DNA from: Candidatus Rokuibacteriota bacterium
GTDB taxonomy: Bacteria > Methylomirabilota > Methylomirabilia > Rokubacteriales > CSP1-6
NCBI GenBank assembly: GCA_016201575.1
Contig: JACQCN010000270.1
Coordinates: forward strand, 1 to 8,130
Length of the DNA stretch: 8,130 nucleotides
Reading direction: 5' to 3'
Shown: positions 1-6,529 of the stretch, piece after piece
Layout of the letters: each line of letters opens with the position of its first letter
Position numbering within the stretch: position 1 is the stretch's first letter
Program-made: the position numbers and the translations under genes
The notes under the pieces: generated by a model
The model's input: the letters and a program-made list of their open reading frames with translations, nothing else
Told to the model about the DNA's origin: nothing
Database searches by the model: none

Positions 1-22
1 CGCCGTTCGTGAATAATGCCGG

Positions 23-1147
<1,125 letters not shown>

Positions 1148-2266
1148 TCAACCGCTCGGGGGCGTCTCAGCGGTGGCGGGCCCGCGCGAGCGGGGGGCGT
1201 GGCGCGCGAGGCGGCGCTCGATCGAGGGGTGCGTGTAGAGCAGCCACTCCTCGAGGCGGCTCGGGCGGCGGTCGGCGAGGTTGAGCGCGGCCAGCCGCTC
1301 GATGGCGCCGACGAAGGCCGCGACGTTGCCCGTGGTGGCGAGGGCGAAGTCGTCGGCCTGGCGCTCGATCCGCCGCGAGTAGGCGTTGACGAGCGGCGCC
1401 GCGGCGAGGCCGAGGCCGAGCAGCACGAGGGCGAGCCACGGCAGCCCCGCCGGGTCCGCGATCCCCCGCCAGCCCCACCACGCGACTCCGAGGGCGAGCA
1501 GCCGGTCGGCGATCCAGAACTTCGCGAGGAGGAGCGCCCCCCGCAGCAGCAGGATGCGCCGGACGTCGCCGTGGGCGTGGTGGCCCAGCTCGTGGGCGAG
1601 CACGAACTCGATCTCCGCGGGTGGGAATCGGAGCAGCGTGTCCCACAGCACCATGCGGCGGGTGCGCCCGATCCCCGTCACCGTGCCGTTGGCGGTGCGG
1701 CTCTTGCGCGACTGGTCCCCGACCCATACGCCGAGGACCGGAACGCGCGCGCGCTCGGCGAGCGCGGTGAGCCGCTCGGAGAGCGTCCGGTCCTGGAGCG
1801 GCGTCAGGTGATGGAAGAGGGGCATCAGCCAGATCGGCGCCACCGCCACGCGGAGGACGTCGCCCGCGAAGAACACCACCGCCGCGGCGAGCCACCAGAG
1901 CGGCGCCACCCACAAGAGCGCGTACAGGATCTCGAAGGCGAGCAGTCCGAGCCCGGCGCGGATCAGGGTGGCCTTGGCGCGGTCGAGGAGCCAGCGGCGC
2001 CAGGGCTGGTGCAGGAGGCCGAACCGCCGCGGCAGCCAGTAGCCGCCGGCGACGGTGAGCGGCGCCGTCACCAGCTCGCGGGCGGCGCCGAGCAGCGCCG
2101 CCTCGACGGCGACGATCCCCGCGAGGTCGATCCAGCGCCGCGGCGCTGGCGGCGGCAGCAGCGCCGTCGCCCGGACGCCGAGCGCGAGCACGCCCACACC
2201 GGCCAGCACCGTGGCCGCCGCGAAGATCAGGCGCGCCCGATGGTATGTGCGTGCGTCGTCGCTCAT
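1148..2266 (-). CDS. M48-family (Ste24/CAAX-type) membrane zinc metalloprotease
   Basis: This is a predicted integral inner-membrane zinc endopeptidase of family M48. The 372-residue product carries the HELGH zinc site at residues 225-229 inside a hydrophobic context, with the third-ligand motif ERQAD at 301-305 and a conserved downstream THPSIERR (343-350), all typical of Ste24-like M48 proteins. Hydrophobic stretches at about 13-34, 45-65, 103-125, 127-150, 240-262 and 270-293 suggest six or more membrane helices, with the active-site loop between the fourth and fifth. The length is slightly below yeast Ste24-type enzymes (about 410-450) but normal for bacterial members. Bacterial homologues are linked to membrane protein quality control or processing; the substrate here is unknown. 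It lies 111 bp upstream of mreB on the same strand. The ribosome site is weak: GGCGAG abuts the ATG and GGGAG lies about 15 nt away. Confidence 0.9.
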   Translation of the reverse strand: MSDDARTYHRARLIFAAATVLAGVGVLALGVRATALLPPPAPRRWIDLAGIVAVEAALLGAARELVTAPLTVAGGYWLPRRFGLLHQPWRRWLLDRAKATLIRAGLGLLAFEILYALLWVAPLWWLAAAVVFFAGDVLRVAVAPIWLMPLFHHLTPLQDRTLSERLTALAERARVPVLGVWVGDQSRKSRTANGTVTGIGRTRRMVLWDTLLRFPPAEIEFVLAHELGHHAHGDVRRILLLRGALLLAKFWIADRLLALGVAWWGWRGIADPAGLPWLALVLLGLGLAAAPLVNAYSRRIERQADDFALATTGNVAAFVGAIERLAALNLADRRPSRLEEWLLYTHPSIERRLARHAPRSRGPATAETPPSG

Positions 2267-2275
2267 CTCGCCGAG

Positions 2276-2281
2276 ATTTTA
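2276..2281 (-). promoter_or_regulatory. Possible -10 element for the M48 protease gene
   Basis: Read in reverse, the sequence TAAAAT (5 of 6 to TATAAT) stands out in an otherwise GC-rich spacer, ten bases before the ATG at 2266. Transcription would then begin only a few bases before the start codon, giving a nearly leaderless mRNA. This fits the poor ribosome site. No good -35 is found at 16-18 bp spacing, so the call is weak. Confidence 0.25.
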
Positions 2282-2446
2282 CTCCCGCCTGGCGGCGCCG
2301 ACGCGTCAGTCCCCGTCGCGCAGTCGACGCGCCAAGCGTGAGTGGGTGGGGCATATCCCCCTGCCGTGAGTGAAAGGGCGCGCGCCCACACCGCGCGCTC
2401 CTCCGATTGCACGAGGAACCTGGTGCGTCTGGACGGACGCTCGCTC

Positions 2447-2461
2447 TGGCACGTCACATGC
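2447..2461 (+). promoter_or_regulatory. Putative sigma-54 (RpoN) -24/-12 promoter for the pqq genes
   Basis: The sequence CTGGCACGTCACATGC matches the RpoN consensus YTGGCACG-N4-TTGCW. The -24 half is perfect, the essential GG (2448-2449) and GC (2460-2461) dinucleotides are exactly 10 bp apart, and only the TTGC half deviates (ATGC). Transcription would start near 2473, giving an ~84-nt leader before pqqA. If real, the PQQ genes need an AAA+ enhancer-binding activator. Chance occurrence in GC-rich DNA is possible. No clear sigma-70 promoter competes in this region. Confidence 0.4.
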
Positions 2462-2540
2462 GTCGAAGCGATGCGCTGATGACGAGGATGGCACACTCTC
2501 ACTCGGCAGGACAGCAGCGGCAACGGCATCAGGGAATGGA

Positions 2541-2547
2541 AAGGAGA
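2541..2547 (+). promoter_or_regulatory. Strong ribosome-binding site of pqqA
   Basis: AAGGAGA lies about 10 nt before the ATG at 2557 and is the best Shine-Dalgarno match on the plus strand of this window. It fixes the start of the very short pqqA frame and fits the need for abundant precursor peptide. Confidence 0.8.
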
Positions 2548-2556
2548 CCTATCGCG

Positions 2557-2631
2557 ATGACATGGGTTGAGCCGGCGTATTGCGATCTGCGTCTGGGGTT
2601 TGAAGTAACGGCGTACGTGTACGTCCGCTAG
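2557..2631 (+). CDS. pqqA: PQQ precursor peptide PqqA (24 residues)
   Basis: This ribosomally made peptide supplies the Glu and Tyr that become the whole carbon skeleton of pyrroloquinoline quinone. The 24-residue frame shows the PqqA hallmarks: a basic/aromatic start (MTWVEPAY), the central block DLRLGFEVTAY, and the invariant Glu16 and Tyr20 separated by three residues (E-V-T-A-Y), exactly where PqqE forms the Glu-Cgamma to Tyr ring bond. Length matches the family (22-29). A second tyrosine (Y22) follows in the tail and Cys9 is unusual-looking but outside the core. The start is set by the AAGGAGA site. A longer in-frame extension upstream to 2407 exists but has no ribosome site and no PqqA character. 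The gene heads a pqqA-pqqD-pqqE run, and a hairpin covers its stop codon. Confidence 0.93.
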   Translation: MTWVEPAYCDLRLGFEVTAYVYVR

Positions 2632-2641
2632 GTAGCGGGCG
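2622..2641 (+). terminator. Hairpin over the pqqA stop codon (attenuator or mRNA-stabilising stem)
   Basis: CGTCCGCT-AGGT-AGCGGGCG forms an 8-bp stem (one G-U pair) with a 4-nt loop; the TAG stop of pqqA overlaps the loop. No T run follows, so it is not a classical intrinsic terminator. A stem just after a short precursor-peptide gene could stabilise the upstream RNA or reduce read-through, so that PqqA is made in excess over PqqD and PqqE. The pairing is seen directly; the role is inferred. Confidence 0.5.
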
Positions 2642-2697
2642 CGGAGTCACCCGAGGCAGCGCGAGGGTGTGCCATCCCTCAGCGAGGAACCCGACCG

Positions 2698-2991
2698 ATG
2701 GCGGACGAGACGCGCGTTCAGATCGAGGAGCGGTACGAGATCCACCCGCAGTTCCTGTTCCGGTGGGAGCCCTCCCAGGAGGCCTACGTCCTGCTGTACC
2801 CGGAGGGGATCGTGAAACTCAACCAGACGGCGGGGGAGATCCTCAGGCGCTGCACGGGCAGGATGTCCGTGAGCGATCTGATCGCCGATCTGAAGGCGAT
2901 GTTCCCGGAGGCGGACGCCGACATGGACCGGAGCGTCCGTGCCTTTCTGGAGGCGGCGAATGCCAAAGGATGGGTCAGAAGTAAGGCTTGA
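2698..2991 (+). CDS. pqqD: PQQ biosynthesis peptide chaperone PqqD
   Basis: PqqD is the small RiPP-recognition-element protein that binds PqqA and presents it to the radical SAM enzyme PqqE. The 97-residue product has the usual length and the family signature: an N-terminal strand region with FLFRWEPSQEAYVLLYPEG (about 19-37), then VKLNQTAGEILRRC (39-52), followed by the winged-helix part with SVSDLIADLKAMFPEA and a C-terminal helix ending in GWV. GAGGA at 2684-2688 supports the ATG at 2698. It lies 66 bp after pqqA, and its end overlaps the start of pqqE by 32 nt, which suggests translational coupling and a PqqD-PqqE complex. pqqB and pqqC, which often lie between pqqA and pqqD, are absent here. 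Confidence 0.95.
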   Translation: MADETRVQIEERYEIHPQFLFRWEPSQEAYVLLYPEGIVKLNQTAGEILRRCTGRMSVSDLIADLKAMFPEADADMDRSVRAFLEAANAKGWVRSKA

Positions 2992-4102
2992 CGGACAGGG
3001 GAATCCGCTCTGGCTGCTGCTGGAGCTGACGTATCGCTGTCCGCTCAAGTGCGCCTGGTGCAACAACCCGCTGGACTTCGACCACTACCGCAATGAGCTG
3101 ACGACCGAGGAGTGGATGCGCGTCATGCGCGAGGGGCGCGAGTTAGGGGCGCTCCAGCTCGGGCTCTCGGGCGGGGAACCGATGATGCGGCGTGACGTCG
3201 AGACGCTGGTCGCCGAGGCCAGTCGCCTCGGCTACTACACGAACCTGATCACGTCGGGCATTGGCCTCGACAGCGACCGCCTCCAGGCCTTGAAGGATAC
3301 CGGCTTGAATCAGATCCAGCTCAGCATCCAGTCGTGCGACGAGGCGCTCAACGACGAGCTGGTCGGCACGCGCGCGTTCGAGGTGAAGCTCGATGTCGCC
3401 CGGCGGATCAAGGCCCACGGGTTCCCGATGGTCCTGAACGTGCCCGTCTGCCGACAGAACATCGACCAGGCCCCGAAGATCCTCGCCATGGCCGAGGAGC
3501 TCAGCGTCGATTACCTGGAGTTTGCCAACCTCCAGTACTACAACTGGGCGATGCTCAACCGGGAAGAGCTGTTGCCCTCGCGGGCCCAGCTGCAGCGCGC
3601 CGAGGTGGACGTGCGCGCCGCGCGCCAGCGCCTCGGGAAGCGGATGACGATCTACTTCGTGGTTCCGGACTACTACGATGGCCGCCCCAAGGCCTGCATG
3701 AACGGGTGGGGGAGCATCCACTTCACGATCGCGCCGGACGGTACGGCCCTGCCATGCCAGGAGGCGCGCGTCATCAAGGGGCTGGCCTTCCCCTCGGTGC
3801 GCAACGCGAGCCTCGAGTGGATCTGGAAGGACTCGCCGACCTTCAACCTGTTCCGCGGCGAGGCGTGGATGAAGGAGCCGTGCCGGACCTGCAGCGATCG
3901 GACGCGGGACTTTGGCGGGTGCCGCTGCCAGGCCTTCATGCTGACGGGAGACGCGTCGAACCCCGACCCCGCGTGCAGCCTCTCGCCGCATCACTACGTC
4001 GTGCGCGAGGCGGTCGCCGAAGCGAACGCGCCGGGCCGCTGGCCGCGGCCGCTGGTCAGGCGGCAAGCGGGGGCGATCACGACCGCGTTCGCCGGGGAGT
4101 GA
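2960..4102 (+). CDS. pqqE: PqqA peptide cyclase PqqE (radical SAM, SPASM)
   Basis: PqqE is the radical S-adenosylmethionine enzyme that links Glu and Tyr of PqqA bound to PqqD, the first step of PQQ synthesis. The 380-residue product has the CxxxCxxC cluster site at C27, C31 and C34 (RCPLKCAWCNNP), the SAM-contacting GGEP at 71-74, and a C-terminal SPASM region with C246, C266, C308, C311, C321, C323 and C339 (CMNGWG, LPC, EPCRTC, FGGCRCQA, DPAC) for two auxiliary Fe-S clusters. I chose the ATG at 2960, preceded by GGAGG at 2949-2953; a GTG at 2939 would add seven residues but has no such site. It overlaps pqqD by 32 nt. All expected cysteines are present, so the enzyme looks intact. Two further membrane genes follow within 2 nt and 20 nt. 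Confidence 0.96.
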   Translation: MPKDGSEVRLDGQGNPLWLLLELTYRCPLKCAWCNNPLDFDHYRNELTTEEWMRVMREGRELGALQLGLSGGEPMMRRDVETLVAEASRLGYYTNLITSGIGLDSDRLQALKDTGLNQIQLSIQSCDEALNDELVGTRAFEVKLDVARRIKAHGFPMVLNVPVCRQNIDQAPKILAMAEELSVDYLEFANLQYYNWAMLNREELLPSRAQLQRAEVDVRAARQRLGKRMTIYFVVPDYYDGRPKACMNGWGSIHFTIAPDGTALPCQEARVIKGLAFPSVRNASLEWIWKDSPTFNLFRGEAWMKEPCRTCSDRTRDFGGCRCQAFMLTGDASNPDPACSLSPHHYVVREAVAEANAPGRWPRPLVRRQAGAITTAFAGE

Positions 4103-4103
4103 G

Positions 4104-4214
4104 GTGAAGACACCCCTCGACTCCGTCGCCGGCACGGTGGCGTGCGGGGCGGCCCTGACGGTGATCCTGTTCCTGGTGGTGCGGTTCCTCATGGGCGGCG
4201 GGGCGGCGGGGTAG
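4104..4214 (+). CDS. Small single-pass membrane peptide (36 residues), unknown
   Basis: This 36-codon frame starts with GTG one base after the pqqE stop and has GGGGAG (4094-4099) before it. The peptide has a short polar head (KTPLDS), one hydrophobic segment of about 20 residues (roughly 13-30, including ALTVILFLVVRFLM), then a glycine/alanine tail. That layout is a typical single transmembrane helix. The next gene begins five bases (GTG) or twenty bases (ATG) after its stop, so it sits in one translation unit with pqqE and the PuuD-like gene. I do not recognise a family. It could be a small subunit of the membrane protein that follows, or a chance frame, but the tight spacing and clear helix argue for a real gene. 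Confidence 0.5.
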   Translation: MKTPLDSVAGTVACGAALTVILFLVVRFLMGGGAAG

Positions 4215-4219
4215 CCGAC

Positions 4220-4699
4220 GTGGATTCTCCGCTCATGGACCTGCTCGTGCGCTGGATCCATCTCGTGGCCGCGATCGTCTGGATGGGCCACAACTACGTC
4301 AACGTCGTCCTGCGCCCGACCTACCAGCCGCTCACCGTCAACGATACGCCGGAGTCGCAGAGCGAGCGGTTCATGGCCCACGTGTTCCGCGAGCACGCGG
4401 TATTCCGGTACGCGTCGATCGTGGCCTGGCTGACGGGCGGTTTGCTGCTGTGGCGGCGCGGGTGGCTGATCGACGCGTTCACCCTGACGAGCTATCACGC
4501 GGTGATCGGGATGGGCGCCTGGATCGGCACCATCATGATGCTCAACGTGTGGTTCGTCATGTGGCCGCACCAGAAGAAGGTGCTCGGCTTCGCCCCCGCG
4601 CCGCCGGCGGAGCGGGTCCGGGCCGCCCGCGGGCATGTCCGTCATGGAGATGCCGTTCACCGGCCCCGAGTTCAAGGCGATCGCGGCCGCTGCTCGTGA
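4220..4699 (+). pseudogene. PuuD-like membrane protein (urate oxidase N-terminal family), truncated at ~4630
   Basis: The first ~130 residues resemble the membrane domain of PuuD-type proteins (Urate_ox_N family): MDLLVRWIHLVAAIVWMG opens the first helix, a second helix lies at YASIVAWLTGGLLLW, and a third ends in the family-like stretch MLNVWFVMWPHQKKVLG. Full proteins have about eight helices and 300-400 residues, sometimes ending in a cytochrome c domain. Here resemblance stops after VRAAR, at about 4630. The remaining 22 codons to the TGA at 4699 are just serC-like DNA read in the wrong frame. The start may be GTG 4220, with GCGGGG 8 nt before it, or ATG 4235. The gene follows the pqq genes closely. 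Known PuuD oxidises urate at the membrane; whether this relative does is unknown. The truncated product would lack most of its helices. Confidence 0.7.
4625..4640. other. Breakpoint joining two incomplete genes
   Basis: Left of about 4630 the sequence codes for the interior of a PuuD-like membrane protein. From about 4632, in a different reading frame (+1 relative), it codes for the interior of a SerC-like aminotransferase (GMSVMEM). Both the C-terminal two thirds of the first and the first ~33 residues of the second are missing, so a single frameshift cannot explain it. No insertion-sequence end or repeat is visible at the join. It is either a genomic deletion or a contig misjoin. Confidence 0.75.
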
Positions 4700-5621
4700 C
4701 GACCTGCGCGCGCTGCTCGGGATCCCGTCCCACTACGCGCTGCTGTTCACGCAGGGCGGGGCGTCCGCGCAGTTCTCGCTGGTGCCGATGAACCTCCTGC
4801 GAGTCAAGCGGCGGGCCGACTACGTCGAGACCGGCTACTGGTCGCGCAAGGCGATGGTGGAGGCGCGGCGGTACTGCGAGGTGCGCGTGGCCGCGAGCGG
4901 GGCCGCCAGCGGGTTCTCCGGCGTCCCTCCGCCCGAGGCGTGGACCGTGAGCCCGGACTCGGCCTACTGCCACATCACCTCCAACGAGACCGCCGACGGG
5001 CTCGAGTACCACTGGACGCCGGAGACGGGCGCGGTTCCCCTCGTCGCCGACATGACCTCCGACTTCCTCTCCCGCCCGATCGACGTCGCGCGCTACGGGG
5101 TGATCTACGCGGGGGCGCAGAAGAACGTCGGCCCCGCGGGGCTCACGATCGTCATCGTGCGAAACGACCTGATCGGCGCCGCGCTCCCAGGCACGCCGTC
5201 GGTGTTCGAGTACAAGGTCCAGGCCGACCAGGGCTCAATGGCGAACACGCCGACGACCTGGTCCGTCTACGTCGCCGGGCTCGTCTTCCGGTGGCTCCGG
5301 CAGCGCGGCGGGCTGGCGGAGATGGCGCGGGTCAACGCGCGGAAGGCCGCGCGGCTCTACGCGGCGATCGAGGAAAGCCGGGGCTTCTACCGCTGCCGCA
5401 TCGCGCCCGCCGATCGTTCGCGGACCATCGTGTGCTTCACGCTCCGCGAGCCCGGCCTCACGCCGGCGTTCCTGGCGGCGGCGCGCGAGCGTGGCCTCGT
5501 CAACCTCGAAGGCCACCCCGCGGTCGGTGGCCTCCGGGCCGCGCTCTTCAATGCGATGCCCGAGGCCGGAGCGGAGGCGCTCGCTCGCTTCATGGACGAC
5601 TTCGCGCAGGCCCACGGATGA
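4635..5621 (+). CDS. SerC-like class V aminotransferase, N-terminally truncated
   Basis: This PLP-dependent aminotransferase resembles phosphoserine/3-phosphohydroxypyruvate transaminase of serine synthesis. The 328 visible residues include QGGASAQF (40-47), the PLP lysine in GAQKNVGPAGL (K163, equivalent to E. coli K198) and the C-terminal GGLRAALFNAMP (298-309). Residue 1 aligns with E. coli residue 34, so the N-terminal segment with the FSxGPAxLP motif is missing; upstream in-frame codons (RRRRSGSGPPAG) do not supply it. The usual SHRG near the start is PFTG (7-10), replacing His41 and Arg42. The usual GHR near the end is GHP (293-295), although H293 and R301 (E. coli H328, R335) remain. 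This suggests an altered substrate, possibly not phosphoserine. The stop overlaps the next start (ATGA). The ATG at 4635 is simply the first in-frame ATG, not a proven start. Confidence 0.8.
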   Translation: MSVMEMPFTGPEFKAIAAAARDDLRALLGIPSHYALLFTQGGASAQFSLVPMNLLRVKRRADYVETGYWSRKAMVEARRYCEVRVAASGAASGFSGVPPPEAWTVSPDSAYCHITSNETADGLEYHWTPETGAVPLVADMTSDFLSRPIDVARYGVIYAGAQKNVGPAGLTIVIVRNDLIGAALPGTPSVFEYKVQADQGSMANTPTTWSVYVAGLVFRWLRQRGGLAEMARVNARKAARLYAAIEESRGFYRCRIAPADRSRTIVCFTLREPGLTPAFLAAARERGLVNLEGHPAVGGLRAALFNAMPEAGAEALARFMDDFAQAHG

Positions 5622-6460
5622 CCGACGTCATGGGCCTCGCGTTCGCGAACCCGCTCGGGCTCGCGGCGGGCTTCGACAAGCACGGCGAGCGGATCGCCGA
5701 GATGCAGGCGCTCGGCTTCGGCTTCGTCGAGGTGGGGACGGTGACGCCGCGCCCCGAGCCCGGTCACAACCTCGGCGTCGACACCCTCGTCGCCAACGTC
5801 GCGAAGCACCGCGCCGCCGGCGGGATCCGCATCGTGGTCGGCATCAGCGTCGGCCAGAACCTCGGGACGCCGCGCGAGCTGGCGGTGGAGGACTATCTCA
5901 CGGACGTGCGCCGGGTGTGGGCCCACGCCGACTTCGTCACCGTGAACCTGAGCGCCCCCGCCGCGCGCTACCTCGGCGAGGCCGCGTACGCCCGAACGCT
6001 CGAAGGCCTGCTCCGGCGGTGCAAGGACGAGCAGGCGGCACTGACCGCCCGCTTCGGCCGCCGCGTGCCGCTCGCGGTGAAGATCGGTCTCGACCCGTCG
6101 AGCCAGGGGATCCCCGAGATCGTCCGCGCGATCGCCCGCCGCCGGTTCGACGCCCTCATCGCCGCCATCGGTACGGGCGACCGGGGCGCGGAGCCTTCCC
6201 GCGACGCCGACGCGGCGATTCGCCGCGACGCCGCGCGCTCGGTGCGTTTGCTCGCGTCGCACCTCGACGGCGCGATGCCCCTGATGTCGGTCGGCGGCAT
6301 CGTCTCGCCCGAGGACGCGTGGGAGCGGCTCGAGGCCGGCGCCGCGCTGGTCCAGCTCTACCGGGGGCTGGTCAGCGAGGGCCCCGGCCTGATCCAGCGA
6401 ATCACCGGGTTCCTCGAGCACGCCGCGCACTCCGCTCCGGCCGCGGAGCGCGTACCTTGA
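5618..6460 (+). CDS. Divergent PyrD-like flavin TIM-barrel protein lacking the catalytic serine
   Basis: The 280-residue product belongs to the dihydroorotate dehydrogenase superfamily (FMN-binding TIM barrel). Class 2 landmarks are GLAAGFDKHG (14-23), EVGTVTPRPEPG (38-49), VGISVGQN (74-81), VKIGLD (154-159), GGI (226-228) and ALVQLYRGL (243-251), which suggest FMN binding. Several catalytic features are absent. The segment with NRMGFNN after the PRPEPG turn is gone (about 20 residues). The NxSSPN loop reads NLSAPA (110-115), replacing the base Ser175 and Asn177 of the E. coli enzyme. ATNTT reads AAIGT (182-186). The membrane-binding N-terminal ~45 residues are also missing. It probably does not oxidise dihydroorotate; its reaction is unknown. 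The ATG overlaps the stop of the SerC-like gene by 4 nt, indicating translational coupling. The deletion could instead be decay, but the frame is intact throughout. Confidence 0.75.
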   Translation: MTDVMGLAFANPLGLAAGFDKHGERIAEMQALGFGFVEVGTVTPRPEPGHNLGVDTLVANVAKHRAAGGIRIVVGISVGQNLGTPRELAVEDYLTDVRRVWAHADFVTVNLSAPAARYLGEAAYARTLEGLLRRCKDEQAALTARFGRRVPLAVKIGLDPSSQGIPEIVRAIARRRFDALIAAIGTGDRGAEPSRDADAAIRRDAARSVRLLASHLDGAMPLMSVGGIVSPEDAWERLEAGAALVQLYRGLVSEGPGLIQRITGFLEHAAHSAPAAERVP

Positions 6461-6483
6461 CAAGCCCGGGACGCCGTGCGACA

Positions 6484-6507
6484 AGAACCGGCCACAGACT
6501 CGGTTCT
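6484..6507. repeat. Inverted repeat upstream of the multihaem cytochrome gene
   Basis: AGAACCG (6484-6490) and CGGTTCT (6501-6507) form a perfect 7-bp inverted repeat around a 10-bp centre, ending 22 bp before the cytochrome ATG. It may be an operator for a dimeric regulator or a leader hairpin. There is no T run after it, so an intrinsic terminator for the upstream gene is unlikely. Confidence 0.45.
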
Positions 6508-6529
6508 GCTACTCTGGGGGCGCACGGCC

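Larger units (their letters stand above)
2267..2556. other. Divergent intergenic region between the M48 protease gene and pqqA
   Basis: This 290-bp region separates leftward and rightward transcription units and should hold the control sites for both. It contains a possible -10 for the leftward gene (2276-2281), a short dyad GGGG-CATAT-CCCC (2348-2360), a perfect 12-bp palindrome GGGCGCGCGCCC (2376-2387), a sigma-54-like element (2447-2461) and the pqqA ribosome site (2541-2547). Open frames run through it on both strands, but none has a recognisable protein, a good start or family resemblance, so I treat it as non-coding. Confidence 0.6.

Noticed and set aside
2376..2387. Perfect 12-bp palindrome GGGCGCGCGCCC
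   Set aside because: It is made only of G and C in a GC-rich spacer, is not repeated in the window and has no link to a gene start, so chance is likely.
2939..2959. GTG start for pqqE adding seven residues
   Set aside because: GGAGG at 2949-2953 serves the ATG at 2960, and the added residues (VPFWRRR) do not resemble PqqE N-termini.
3143..4675. A 510-codon minus-strand open frame opposite pqqE
   Set aside because: It is antisense to a complete PqqE with all expected cysteines and crosses the gene join at ~4631; no domain is recognisable.
4557..5012. Open frame on the minus strand across the 4631 join
   Set aside because: It only reads antisense of two partial genes and gives no family match, so it does not explain the junction as a real gene.
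6457..6485. TTGACA as a -35 box for the cytochrome gene
   Set aside because: It overlaps the stop codon of the PyrD-like gene, and the sequence 17 bp on (GACAAG) matches only 3 of 6 -10 positions; probably chance.
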